This document shows, piece by piece, positions 9,086 to 18,533 of a stretch of DNA of 64,000 nucleotides. Made by a program: the position numbers and the translations under genes. Source of the DNA: Methylaequor sp002691245 (GTDB lineage: Bacteria > Pseudomonadota > Alphaproteobacteria > Methylaequorales > Methylaequoraceae); the NCBI GenBank assembly GCA_002691245.1, contig NZHH01000056.1, positions 1 through 64,000 on the forward strand. The letters run 5' to 3'. The number at the start of each line of letters is the position of its first letter. The stretch's first letter is position 1. The notes beneath the pieces were generated by a model. The model was not told the DNA's origin. It made no database searches and saw nothing but the letters and a program-made list of their open reading frames with translations.

Positions 9086-10093
9086 ATGTCTATTAACAAC
9101 ACTATTCTAATTTTATTTTTACTTGTTGCTATACTTTATATCGGAAAATTCATATTGTTACCTTTTTCAATTTCGTTGTTTATTTTTTTGATAATAAAAT
9201 CCTTATCAAATAAATTTTCTTCCACTGTAAAAGATTATTTAAAAATTCAGGTAAATAAAATTTTTGCTTTAATGGTTATTCTAGTAATTTTATTTGCTTT
9301 TTTGTATTTTTTTTGGGTAATACTAGAATACAATATTAACTCGGTAAGACAAAATTCAACAATCTATCAAAATAACTTTTACAAGGTTTTAAATCTAGTT
9401 TCTAACACCTCAATACAAAAGTTCTTCTCAACAAATGAAATAATAAATTCATTGAATTTTATGAAACTGTTTTCACAAATACTCAATAATTTATCAAGTT
9501 TTGCAGGAAACTTTTCATTTATCCTATTGTTACTTATTTTTTTTATAATAGAAGAAAAGTTTTTTTTNAAAAAGTTAGATTTAATTGTTAGTCGTCAAAA
9601 TATGAAGATTATTNNCAAAATTAACTATGATATTTTTTATTATTTTCAGATNAAATCATTGACTAGTTTTTTAACTGGTTTTTTTACATTCATAGTTTTG
9701 TTTTTTTTAAAAAGTGATTTAGCTCCAGCATTCGGTGTTTTAACTTTTATTCTTAATTTTATTCCCATAATTGGATCACTTCTGGGCATATTAATTCCTT
9801 TTATTTTTTCAGGAATTCAGTTTTTAAGTGTTTTTGAACCCATAACAACTCTTATAGCCCTAACNATTATTCAAATCTATATTGGGANTTTCTTAGAACC
9901 AAAATTAATGGGAAATAAGTTAAATATAAGTCCTGTAGCAATGATTTTGTTTCTTTCTATTATGGGAAAAATTTGGGGTATTGCTGGAATGTTTTTAAGT
10001 GTTCCACTTCTNGTTGTTATATTGATAATTTTAAGAAGAATCAANTCGACAAAAANNATTGCTATTTTTTTATCAGAAAAAGGGGATGNTTAA
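9086..10093 (+). CDS. AI-2E family (PerM-like) membrane permease
   Basis: 335-residue polytopic membrane protein of the AI-2E/PerM (formerly UPF0118) family, which includes efflux permeases and Na+/H+ antiporters; the substrate cannot be predicted. About eight hydrophobic segments are visible. The central family signature is FGVLTFILNFIPIIGSLLG near 213-231, and FLEPKLMGNKLNISPVAMI lies near 271-289. Several N bases fall inside but leave the frame open. It is 10 bases downstream of the lipoprotein and converges with rodA, overlapping it by 4 bases. Confidence 0.85.
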   Translation: MSINNTILILFLLVAILYIGKFILLPFSISLFIFLIIKSLSNKFSSTVKDYLKIQVNKIFALMVILVILFAFLYFFWVILEYNINSVRQNSTIYQNNFYKVLNLVSNTSIQKFFSTNEIINSLNFMKLFSQILNNLSSFAGNFSFILLLLIFFIIEEKFFXKKLDLIVSRQNMKIIXKINYDIFYYFQXKSLTSFLTGFFTFIVLFFLKSDLAPAFGVLTFILNFIPIIGSLLGILIPFIFSGIQFLSVFEPITTLIALXIIQIYIGXFLEPKLMGNKLNISPVAMILFLSIMGKIWGIAGMFLSVPLXVVILIILRRIXSTKXIAIFLSEKGDX

Positions 10094-11184
10094 TTATACT
10101 TTCTTGTNCTTTCTAATGATAAGAGTATNCCGAAACCTAAGAAATAAGTGAGCATTGATGATCCTCCATATGAAACTAAAGGNAANGGAAGTCCCACAAT
10201 AGGAAGNATACCTATTACCATTGACATATTNATGAAAGCTGCAAAAAAGAAATTAGTAATTATTCCNTAGCCAACAATTCTGCAAAAATTATCGTGAATA
10301 AATTTACTTGTTATTATGTAACTCATATAAGTAATNATACATATTAAACCCACAACCGATANAGTACCAAAAAAACCGAACTCTTCACCTAACATAGAAA
10401 AAATAAAATCAGTATGTTTTTCTGGTAAAAAGTCTAAATGCGACTGAGTACCTTTTGTCCATCCTTTCCCAAAAGTTCCACCTGANCCAACTGCTATTTG
10501 AGATTGTATAATATGNTAACCTGAGCCTAATGGATCGTTTTCTGGATTAAAAAGAGTTAATATCCTTTGTTTTTGGTATTCTTTTAACCCGCCCCAAAGA
10601 TAAGGTGTGATGATTAGAGATAAGAAACCAAGAATTCCAAAAAATTTCAAACTTATTCCAGAAATNAAGAATACAGCNATACTAACNAACAAAATAAGCA
10701 TTGCTGTACCTAAATCAGGTTGTANTAAGATTAAAAANAAAGGTGTTACAACTAAAGTTACAGGAACAATCAGAAATAAATAGTCTCTAGTTTCTTGAAT
10801 TTTTTTTTCATCAAAAAATTTCGCTAATGAAACTATTAAAAATATTTTCATTATTTCGGATGGTTGAATATTTAGACCATAAAAATCAATCCATCTTCTT
10901 GCACCTTTTCCNAAATAACCATANAAAGAAACAATTATTAATAGGATAAGTCCNAATNCGTATAAAAGNTAAGCATTTTTTTTCCAGAATTCTATTTCAA
11001 NTAATCCAAAAAAAATCATTATAAAAAAACCCAANATAATCTTATACACATGTGAAATTANAATCTTNGATTCGCTTCCATNGGTTGCNCTATANATCAT
11101 TANAAAACCAACAAAACTTAAAAAGCTNATCATAAAAACAAAGAACCAATTAAGATTTTTGAATTTNATAAGTATTTCTGACAT
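10090..11184 (-). CDS. rodA: Rod-shape SEDS peptidoglycan glycosyltransferase RodA
   Basis: 364-residue SEDS-family (FtsW/RodA/SpoVE) membrane protein with about ten helices. It polymerises lipid II into glycan strands with its cognate class B PBP during elongation. Visible landmarks are GARRWIDFYGLNIQPSEIMKI, QPDLGTAMLI, and near the C-terminus LVSYGGSSMLTYFLGF. The gene follows mrdA with one shared base, the standard PBP2-RodA pairing that separates it from ftsW at 59.5 kb. Many N bases lie within it, but the frame stays open. Confidence 0.94.
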   Translation of the reverse strand: MSEILXKFKNLNWFFVFMXSFLSFVGFXMXYXATXGSEXKIXISHVYKIXLGFFIMIFFGLXEIEFWKKNAXLLYXXGLILLIIVSXYGYXGKGARRWIDFYGLNIQPSEIMKIFLIVSLAKFFDEKKIQETRDYLFLIVPVTLVVTPXFLILXQPDLGTAMLILXVSXAVFXISGISLKFFGILGFLSLIITPYLWGGLKEYQKQRILTLFNPENDPLGSGXHIIQSQIAVXSGGTFGKGWTKGTQSHLDFLPEKHTDFIFSMLGEEFGFFGTXSVVGLICXITYMSYIITSKFIHDNFCRIVGXGIITNFFFAAFXNMSMVIGXLPIVGLXXPLVSYGGSSMLTYFLGFXILLSLEXTRKYN

Positions 11185-12962
11185 TACNANTATTTACTTA
11201 AAGCNAGTTGCATTATTCTTTTTGCTATAGGTGCTGCTACTTTCGAACCACTTCCCATGTGTTCTGCAACAACAGCCAACGCGAATTTTGGTTTGTGAAA
11301 AGGTGCATAGCAGGTAAAAATNGAGTGATCTCTTAATTTATAAACTAACTGTTCGTTTTTTATAACTCCGTCTTCTCTNTCTCTTTCCTCTAATGATATT
11401 TTTCTNACCTGGGAGGTTCCAGTCTTTCCCGCCATTTTATTTGTCCCNTTTAGTTTAGAGGAAAATGCTGTTCCNTTAATCTCATTTACCACTGCGTACA
11501 TTGACTTTTGAATAAAACTTAGATTNTTTTTATTAATNTTGAGATCTTCGAATTGTCTTTTTTTAAATAAAATGCTAGGGATTATTTTTTTCCCTGTAGC
11601 TATCCTTGCTGTCATTAATGATAATTGAAGAGGAGTTGACAANATAAATCCTTGGCCAATNACAGTATTAAAAGTTTCNCCTTTTTGCCATTTTTCACCT
11701 CTATTTTTNACTTTCCATGATNTGTCTGGCATCAAACCACTTAATTCATTAGGAATGTCTATTCCAGTCGAAGTTCCAATNGAAAAAACTTTTGAAAAAT
11801 TAGCTAATCTGTCAATCTCCATTTCTTTAGCCAAATTATAAAAATAGCAATCACAAGATTTTTTTATAGCATCAGATAAATTGACTTCTCCATGTCCTTC
11901 TTTTTTCCAACAGTGAAATTTTCTTTTTCCTAATTTTACGTGTCCTGAACAAAAAAACTTTCTATTTCTATCAAAGTTTTCATTTTCGATTGCGTGTAGA
12001 GCAGTAACTAATTTATAAGTTGAACCTGGAGAATATAAACCAGCAATAGAACGATTAAGTAAAGGGTTATATTGATCTGATAACAATGCATTCCACTTTT
12101 CTTGGCTCACGCCATCGCTAAACTCATTATTATTAAAAGACGGTGATGAAACCAAGCAATTAATTCCACCATCGAGACAATTAATCATAACTACAGCTCC
12201 GCTAACACCTTTCATTTCTTGATAAGCCTTATTTTGAAGTTCTCCAATTAAAAATGTTTTTATATTAGATCCAGGAATTGCGTTCTTTTTTTTTAACTCT
12301 TTTTTAATTTCACCTTTTGAATTAGTTTCAAATTTGATCCATCCGTCTGAACCTAAAAGTTTTGAATCAAGTTTTTTTTCTATTCCGGATATCCCAAATT
12401 TAAGATTTGATAGTTTTTTTTTTGCGATATCTTTTTTATAACCAACATAACCAAGTACATGAGAAAAAATTTGATCATTCTTGTAATTTCTAACTTTTTC
12501 TTTTGTTATTATTAAAAATGGAAATTTACTTTTCATAAATTCAAGAAATTCTAACTCATTCCATGTCAAACTTTTTTTTATAATGATAAAATCAGACAAG
12601 TCTTGTTCCAAAAGATTTAATTTTATTTCATTCAAGTCTTTTTTTGAGAAATCTATGTGTCCTTGTAGCTTAATAATATATTTATTTATTAAATTTCTTT
12701 TGTCTTTAAATATACTTAATTGATAATCAGTTTTATTTGAGGCGATTGGGTTATTGTAAAGATCATATATTGTACCTCTTTCAGGATATAAAATTTTTAC
12801 TTTTAATCTGTTTATATCGGATAACTTTCCATATTTTGAATTTTGAAGAATTTGAAGATAAAATAACTTTCCAAAGATAACAATTGATAAAAAGGATTTT
12901 GACAATCCTAATATAAGAGATCTTCGTCTTAGTTTTTTTTCTAAATTAACATCTCTACTCAT
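11184..12962 (-). CDS. mrdA: Penicillin-binding protein 2, elongation transpeptidase
   Basis: 592-residue class B PBP, cross-linking peptidoglycan with RodA in the elongasome. One N-terminal transmembrane helix (about 17-35) precedes a dimerisation domain with RGTIYDLYNNPIASN. The transpeptidase motifs are all present: the acyl-acceptor STYK (in PGSTYKLVTA, near 318-321), SCD (KKSCDCYFYN) and KTG (AGKTGTSQ near 490). It is in the operon mreB-mreC-mreD-mrdA-rodA and overlaps mreD by 8 bases. Confidence 0.95.
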   Translation of the reverse strand: MSRDVNLEKKLRRRSLILGLSKSFLSIVIFGKLFYLQILQNSKYGKLSDINRLKVKILYPERGTIYDLYNNPIASNKTDYQLSIFKDKRNLINKYIIKLQGHIDFSKKDLNEIKLNLLEQDLSDFIIIKKSLTWNELEFLEFMKSKFPFLIITKEKVRNYKNDQIFSHVLGYVGYKKDIAKKKLSNLKFGISGIEKKLDSKLLGSDGWIKFETNSKGEIKKELKKKNAIPGSNIKTFLIGELQNKAYQEMKGVSGAVVMINCLDGGINCLVSSPSFNNNEFSDGVSQEKWNALLSDQYNPLLNRSIAGLYSPGSTYKLVTALHAIENENFDRNRKFFCSGHVKLGKRKFHCWKKEGHGEVNLSDAIKKSCDCYFYNLAKEMEIDRLANFSKVFXIGTSTGIDIPNELSGLMPDXSWKXKNRGEKWQKXETFNTXIGQGFXLSTPLQLSLMTARIATGKKIIPSILFKKRQFEDLXINKXNLSFIQKSMYAVVNEIXGTAFSSKLXGTNKMAGKTGTSQXRKISLEERXREDGVIKNEQLVYKLRDHXIFTCYAPFHKPKFALAVVAEHMGSGSKVAAPIAKRIMQXALSKXX

Positions 12963-13452
12963 TATAACTTCTAAATTTATAGCTTAGTTTATTTACAATT
13001 TTAAAAAACAATGGGAACAAAGCAATAGTAATAATAAAACTTATTGTTAAATTTTTTAAACTAGTTGTTGATGTTGTTAAAAAAAGTTTTATTAGAAGAT
13101 TAGCTGATATATAAAAAGTAAAACTCAAAATAAATTTCATCCAAAGTTCTTTGAAGTCGTCTGATATTAAGTCGCTGAATAATTTTCTTCGAGAGTATTG
13201 TATAAACAGGAAAAATAAACAAGTAACACCAACTATATCTCCATTCAATAAATCATAAATTACTGTAAGAATTAATATTGAGAATGGCGAGAATTTTTTG
13301 TGATCATTGTAAATCCAACAATAAATAATCGTAAAAAACATAAATGGCTTGATTAATTGCACTTGAAAAAAATAGTTTGGCGAAAATTCAAAGAAAATAA
13401 AAATCAATATAAACAGATATGGAAGGGATTTGAAAATTAAGTTATTAAACAT
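12955..13452 (-). CDS. mreD: Rod shape-determining membrane protein MreD
   Basis: 165 residues, almost entirely hydrophobic, with five or six predicted helices; size and placement between mreC and mrdA fit MreD, the least conserved elongasome membrane protein. It contains ILTVIYDLLNGDIVGVTCLFF, resembling the family's LLxDLxxGxxLG region. The start lies five bases after the mreC stop. Assignment rests mostly on synteny and topology. Confidence 0.85.
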   Translation of the reverse strand: MFNNLIFKSLPYLFILIFIFFEFSPNYFFQVQLIKPFMFFTIIYCWIYNDHKKFSPFSILILTVIYDLLNGDIVGVTCLFFLFIQYSRRKLFSDLISDDFKELWMKFILSFTFYISANLLIKLFLTTSTTSLKNLTISFIITIALFPLFFKIVNKLSYKFRSYNE

Positions 13453-13457
13453 TAAAA

Positions 13458-14297
13458 CTAATCTCTAAATTCTTTTTTAAAATCATAAACTAAAACATTA
13501 ACATAAATTGAATCTGTATTTTTTGCAAATGGGATCAAATATACATCATTAAGAGTTTTAAAAATTCGTCCAATTTTTATTCCTTCTTTAAAATAACCTG
13601 CTGCATCTGTCGATACAACATATTCACCATGATTTAAATCAAACTTTTTTTCTATGTGTTTCAATATTAGCTTATCTTTTCTTCCCTGAACAAAAAATGA
13701 TTTCTTAGAATCAATTGAGATTACTGGAATTATCGAGTTTTGGTTAAATATAGTAAGAACCTTCGAGGAGCTTTTACCCAGCTCTATTACTCTTCCAATT
13801 AATCCTTTTTCATTAAAAACTACATCGTTAATTTTAAGACCATCTTGTTTACCTACATCTATATAAATAATAGAGCCATCATCTTTGTAAGCATCTAGCA
13901 AAACTCTGGCAGTAATCTTTTTTACATAATTTACGTCTTGAATATTCATTAAATTTTTTAATCTATTATTTTCAATAATTAAAAAATTATTTTTATCTAA
14001 TTGTTTTTTTAAAAGTTTATTTTCTTCGATTAATTTTTTATTAAGTTTGTTAGAATCTTTGATTTCACTAAGGTAGATTAATGATTCATTAATCAATTGA
14101 AAAGGTTTGGCTACAATTATAAAAAAAGGTTTGCCAATTGATATTACACTATATCTAGCATTTTTGATGAATGAATTATTTAGAATTGATAGTACAAAAA
14201 GAGTTATCGCAATCGCAATACATAAAACAAGGCTTAAAACATAACTGTTTAAAATACTTGAATTAAATCCTCTTCCAAAAGACGACTTATTTACCAT
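13458..14297 (-). CDS. mreC: Rod shape-determining protein MreC
   Basis: 279-residue bitopic protein with a transmembrane helix (about 17-40), a coiled coil (about 75-115, NKLIEENKLLKKQLDKNNFL) and two periplasmic beta domains containing VGKQDGLKINDVV and GLIGRVIELGKSSSKVLTI. MreC links MreB filaments to PBP2 and stimulates RodA-PBP2. The stop of mreB lies three bases upstream of its start, consistent with co-transcription. Confidence 0.93.
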   Translation of the reverse strand: MVNKSSFGRGFNSSILNSYVLSLVLCIAIAITLFVLSILNNSFIKNARYSVISIGKPFFIIVAKPFQLINESLIYLSEIKDSNKLNKKLIEENKLLKKQLDKNNFLIIENNRLKNLMNIQDVNYVKKITARVLLDAYKDDGSIIYIDVGKQDGLKINDVVFNEKGLIGRVIELGKSSSKVLTIFNQNSIIPVISIDSKKSFFVQGRKDKLILKHIEKKFDLNHGEYVVSTDAAGYFKEGIKIGRIFKTLNDVYLIPFAKNTDSIYVNVLVYDFKKEFRD

Positions 14298-14300
14298 AAA

Positions 14301-15344
14301 TTAGTAGCTACTACTTAAAACTGAACGAAGATCTTTTAAATTCTCTGCACACTTTCCTGTTCCTTGAACTACGCAACTTAGAGGGTCATCAGCAATGCTT
14401 ACGGGCAGACCAGTTGAATCTCTTATCACTTGATCAAGTTCACCCAACAACGAGCCACCCCCTGTGAGAACAATACCCTTATCAACAATATCTGCAGCTA
14501 ATTCAGGATCTGAATTTTCCAAAGTATTTGTAACAGCTTCTATTATTGCTTGTACTGGTTCTTGAAGAGCGTCTGCGATTTGTCTCTGATTAATAACAAC
14601 TTCTTTGGGAACTCCCTTTAACAAATCTCTTCCTTTTATATGAAGAACTTTTCCATCACCTGATGATGGTGGTGCTGCAACACCAATGGCTTTTTTAATT
14701 CTTTCAGCACTACTTTCTCCAACCAAAAGATTATGAGACCTTCTTATATAATTTATTATCGCGGTGTCCATAGCATCACCTCCGACTCTGACAGAGTGTG
14801 CGTGAACGATACCTCCAAGTGCTAAAAGTGCAACTTCAGTTGTACCACCACCAATATCCACGACCATTGAACCAGATGGTTCTGTAACTGCCAAACCTGC
14901 ACCTAATGCTGCTGCCATTGGTTCATCGACTAAATAAACCTTTCTGGCACCGGCGGCGGCGGCCGATCCTTCAATGGCTCTTCGTTCTACCGAGGTAGCT
15001 CCAGATGGAACGCAAACCACTATTACTGGACTGAAAAAACTATTATGGTTATGAGCCTTTCTGATAAAGTGTTTTATCATTTCCTCTGCCACATCAAAAT
15101 CAGCAATTACACCATCTCTCATTGGCCTTATAGCTTGGATATTACCAGGCGTCCTTCCCAACATTGTTTTAGCTTCATGACCAACCGCAAGAACTCTTGG
15201 TTTTGCTTCTTTTTTATCATTAGAAAGGGCTACGACTGAAGGTTCATTTAGGACGATGCCTTTTCCTTTAACATATATCAAAGTATTGGCAGTACCGAGG
15301 TCTATGGCGATATCTTGTGATAGAAAAGAGAAGAATTTTTTCAT
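14301..15344 (-). CDS. mreB: Actin-like cell-shape filament protein MreB
   Basis: 347 residues, the normal MreB length. The actin-fold nucleotide motifs are visible: phosphate 1 DLGTANTLIY near 14-23, phosphate 2 VVDIGGGTTEVALL near 162-175, and the adenosine motif GIVLTGGGSLLGELD near 289. The N-terminal MKKFFSFLSQ helix is amphipathic and probably binds membrane. It heads the minus-strand rod-shape operon and organises insertion of sidewall peptidoglycan. The 41-base gap to leuA includes no obvious terminator. Confidence 0.97.
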   Translation of the reverse strand: MKKFFSFLSQDIAIDLGTANTLIYVKGKGIVLNEPSVVALSNDKKEAKPRVLAVGHEAKTMLGRTPGNIQAIRPMRDGVIADFDVAEEMIKHFIRKAHNHNSFFSPVIVVCVPSGATSVERRAIEGSAAAAGARKVYLVDEPMAAALGAGLAVTEPSGSMVVDIGGGTTEVALLALGGIVHAHSVRVGGDAMDTAIINYIRRSHNLLVGESSAERIKKAIGVAAPPSSGDGKVLHIKGRDLLKGVPKEVVINQRQIADALQEPVQAIIEAVTNTLENSDPELAADIVDKGIVLTGGGSLLGELDQVIRDSTGLPVSIADDPLSCVVQGTGKCAENLKDLRSVLSSSY

Positions 15345-15385
15345 TTTAATATTTTCTACATGTATAAGTCAAAAAAAGCAATAGA

Positions 15386-16966
15386 TTAAATTACATGTTT
15401 ATCTAATTTTGTGTTGGAAGTTTGCAACATGGATTTTGAATCCATAACTTTTTTTCTTTTCATAATCAATTTATTCATTGCATTTATATAAGCCTTAGCA
15501 GATGCAACCATTGTATCTATATCATTCCCTTGACCTTGAACAGTTATNAGNTTTTCNTCTANTCTCACATTTACTTCCGCCTGAGCATCAGTTCCTNTNG
15601 TTATTGCATTGACTTGGTAGATTATTAAGTTAGCCTTATTAGGTATTAATGATTTTAANGCATTAAAAATTGCATCAATAGGNCCATTACCTGATTTTTT
15701 AATTGTTTTTTGATCNCCAAATATATTCAACTTCAANGTAGCTTNTGATTNTTTATTTGTTCCACAATTTAATTTAAGATCTATGAGCTCCAAAAACATC
15801 TTCTTTTGAAAGTTTTGCACATCTTCGACTAAGGCATAAAGATCTTCTTCGAAAACTTGTTTTTTTTTATCTGCAAGATCTTTAAATTTGCCAAACAGTT
15901 TATTTACTTTTTTTTCATCAAACTCATAACCAAGTTCAGACAATTTGACTTTGAAAGCATGTCTTCCAGAGTGTTTTCCCAAAACAAGTTCAGACGATGA
16001 AAGTCCGATGGATTCAGGAGTAATTATTTCATAAGTATTCGAGTTCTTAAGCATCCCATCCTGATGAATTCCTGACTCATGTGCGAAAGCATTTTTTCCT
16101 ACTATTGCCTTATTAGGTTGNACAGGAAATCCTGTAATTGTAGAAACTAAATGAGAAATTAAAGTTATTTTTTTTGTATCGACATCTGAATAAAAAGGAA
16201 GTTTATCACTTCTTGTTTTCAAGCACATCACAATCTCTTCAAGTGCTGCATTTCCAGCTCTTTCACCTATACCGTTGATAGTACATTCTATTTGTCTAGC
16301 ACCATTAACAATAGCTGAAAGCGAATTTGAGACTGCTAAACCTAAATCGTTATGGCAGTGAACTGATATTACAGCATTATCAATATTTGAAACATTCTCC
16401 TTGATATTCCTAATTAACATTCCAAATTCTTCTGGTATAGCATAACCCACTGTGTCTGGAATATTAATAGTTTTTGCACCAGATTTTATAGCTACTTCTA
16501 TACTTTTATACAAGAAGGACAAATCTGTTCTAGATGCGTCTTNAGGGGACCACTCAATATCATCTGTATATTTCAAAGCTCTATCAATGCTTTTCTTTAT
16601 CGATTCTAGAACCTCTTTTTTTGACATTTTTAGCTTATATTTCATGTGAAGATCNCTNGTAGATATGAATGTGTGAATTCTTTTTCTTTTTGCGGGTTTT
16701 AATGCCTCGCCTGCCGCATCAATATCTTTAGATTGTGCTCTAGCAAGTCCACAAACCGTTGAGTATTTCGATATTTCTGATATCTTCTTAACTGCCTGAA
16801 AATCTCCTTTAGATGCAAAAGGGAACCCAGCTTCAATAATATCAACTTTCATCGCATTTAATTTTAACGCTATCTCAATTTTATCTTCTACAGACATAGA
16901 AGCACCTGCGGATTGCTCTCCATCTCTCAAGGTAGTATCAAAGATTAAAATTTTTTCTTTATTCAT
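15386..16966 (-). CDS. leuA: 2-isopropylmalate synthase
   Basis: 526-residue first committed enzyme of leucine synthesis, condensing acetyl-CoA with 2-oxoisovalerate. The N-terminal DRE-TIM barrel shows FDTTLRDGEQSAG (catalytic R-D) near 9-21, the metal-binding histidines in ISVHCHNDLGLAVSNS near 200, and NGIGERAGNAALEE near 231. The region from about 390 matches the LeuA regulatory domain, which makes leucine feedback likely. It lies 13 bases after ilvC and is probably the last gene of an ilvI-ilvH-ilvC-leuA unit. Several N bases lie near the 3' end. Confidence 0.95.
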   Translation of the reverse strand: MNKEKILIFDTTLRDGEQSAGASMSVEDKIEIALKLNAMKVDIIEAGFPFASKGDFQAVKKISEISKYSTVCGLARAQSKDIDAAGEALKPAKRKRIHTFISXXDLHMKYKLKMSKKEVLESIKKSIDRALKYTDDIEWSPXDASRTDLSFLYKSIEVAIKSGAKTINIPDTVGYAIPEEFGMLIRNIKENVSNIDNAVISVHCHNDLGLAVSNSLSAIVNGARQIECTINGIGERAGNAALEEIVMCLKTRSDKLPFYSDVDTKKITLISHLVSTITGFPXQPNKAIVGKNAFAHESGIHQDGMLKNSNTYEIITPESIGLSSSELVLGKHSGRHAFKVKLSELGYEFDEKKVNKLFGKFKDLADKKKQVFEEDLYALVEDVQNFQKKMFLELIDLKLNCGTNKXSXAXLKLNIFXDQKTIKKSGNXPIDAIFNXLKSLIPNKANLIIYQVNAIXXGTDAQAEVNVRXXEXXITVQGQGNDIDTMVASAKAYINAMNKLIMKRKKVMDSKSMLQTSNTKLDKHVI

Positions 16967-16979
16967 AGTTATTATAATA

Positions 16980-17999
16980 TTAATTTTTATTTTTATTTAC
17001 CAGTTTATTTGAACTAATCCATGGCATCATCTTCCTCAACTTTTCTCCTACTATTTCAATTTCTTTGTTATTTTGTATTCTTTTTTCAGCCTTAAAATTC
17101 AATTGACCAGATTTGCATTCTAAAATCCAGTCCCTTACAAATTTACCTGTCTGAATTTCATTCAAAACCTTTTTCATTTCATTTTTNACNTCTTTATTTA
17201 TTATTCTTGGTCCTCTTGTTAAATCTCCNTACTCAGCTGTATTTGATATTGAATATCTCATATTTGCAATACCACCCTCATAAATCAAATCTACGATAAG
17301 TTTGACCTCATGAAGGCATTCAAAGTATGCCATTTCTGGTGAATACCCAGCCTCAACTAATGTTTCAAAACCTGCTTGGATAAGAGCTGTTAAACCACCN
17401 CACAATACCGNNTGTTCTCCAAATAANTCAGTTTCGCATTCCTCCTTAAATGTAGTTTGAATTATGCCAGAGCGNCCNCCACCAATAGCTGAGGCATATG
17501 AAANTCCAAGCTCTAATGCATTTTTTGAAGCNTCTTGATGAATTGCAATAAGACAAGGAACTCCTGCTCCAGAGANATATTGGCCTCTTACAGTATGACC
17601 AGGCCCTTTAGGTGCTATCATAAAAACATCCAGATCAGGTCTCGGATTAATCAGCTGAAAATGTATTGCAAGACCGTGAGCAAATAATAAACATGCACCT
17701 TTTTTTAAGTTTTTTTTAAGAAATTCGTTATATAAATCTGCTTGTAGTTCGTCTGGAACTAGCACCATACAAATGTCTGCCCACTTTGAAGCTTCATCTA
17801 CACTTAGAACTTTAAAACCATCTTTTTCAGCTTTTTTAATAGAAGCTGAACCCTCTCTTAATGCAATTACTAATTCTTTTACTCCACTGTCTTTTAGNTT
17901 TAAAGCATGTGCATGACCCTGACTACCATACCCTATTATGCAAACTTTTTGCNTTCTTATGAGATTCAANTCAGCATCTCTGTCGTAGTAAACTTTCAT
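16980..17999 (-). CDS. ilvC: Ketol-acid reductoisomerase (class I)
   Basis: 339 residues, the short class I form. It converts acetolactate or acetohydroxybutyrate to dihydroxy acids using NAD(P)H and Mg2+. The Rossmann signature GYGSQGHAHAL lies at about 23-33, FMIAPKGPGHTVRGQY near 126-141, and the metal-ligand region with ECLHEVKLIVDLIYEGG near 228. Its start lies 11 bases downstream of the ilvH stop. N bases obscure some residues in the middle, for example the segment preceding LTALIQAGFETL. Confidence 0.96.
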   Translation of the reverse strand: MKVYYDRDAXLNLIRXQKVCIIGYGSQGHAHALXLKDSGVKELVIALREGSASIKKAEKDGFKVLSVDEASKWADICMVLVPDELQADLYNEFLKKNLKKGACLLFAHGLAIHFQLINPRPDLDVFMIAPKGPGHTVRGQYXSGAGVPCLIAIHQXASKNALELGXSYASAIGXXRSGIIQTTFKEECETXLFGEXXVLXGGLTALIQAGFETLVEAGYSPEMAYFECLHEVKLIVDLIYEGGIANMRYSISNTAEXGDLTRGPRIINKXXKNEMKKVLNEIQTGKFVRDWILECKSGQLNFKAEKRIQNNKEIEIVGEKLRKMMPWISSNKLVNKNKN

Positions 18000-18010
18000 N
18001 GATATTGTCC

Positions 18011-18523
18011 TTACTTTTTAATATATTCAGTTCCNAGTGCCATAGAGACTAGACCTGATCNTGTTAATTCAATAATATTATATGAACTTAGTTTTTTTAT
18101 CATAGATGANATTTCAGAAGGTGTTCCTGAAAATTGAATAATTANTTCAAATTTATTTTCAAATAAAANNTCTGCCCCATTTTTTTCTATAAATTCATAT
18201 ATTTTAGAAACTGACTTCTTTTTTACATCCAATTTGATTAAAATCAACTCTTTTCCNATAAAGCTTTTAAGTTCAGATATATCTATAAGGTTATGCACTG
18301 GGATTANCTTNTTTAATTGAGCCTTTATTTGATCAACAATTATTTTAGTTCCTGATGTAACGATTGTAACTCTTGATAAAAATTTGTCTGAGTCAACTTC
18401 AGACACAGACAAACTNTCAATATTATANCCTCTTCCTGAGAAAAGACCCACAACTCTTGCCAAGACACCGGGCTCATTGTCAACCATTATTGATAGAATA
18501 TGTTTAGTATTTGATTCCGTCAT
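18011..18523 (-). CDS. ilvH: Acetolactate synthase small (regulatory) subunit
   Basis: 170-residue regulatory subunit with an N-terminal ACT domain (HILSIMVDNEPGVLARVVGLFSGR) and a C-terminal ACT-like domain. It stimulates the large subunit and confers valine feedback. Length is typical of IlvH. The start is 10 bases after the ilvI stop. Symbol ilvH or ilvN is a matter of convention. Confidence 0.95.
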   Translation of the reverse strand: MTESNTKHILSIMVDNEPGVLARVVGLFSGRXYNIXSLSVSEVDSDKFLSRVTIVTSGTKIIVDQIKAQLXKXIPVHNLIDISELKSFXGKELILIKLDVKKKSVSKIYEFIEKNGAXXLFENKFEXIIQFSGTPSEXSSMIKKLSSYNIIELTXSGLVSMAXGTEYIKK

Positions 18524-18533
18524 TTTTTAAATA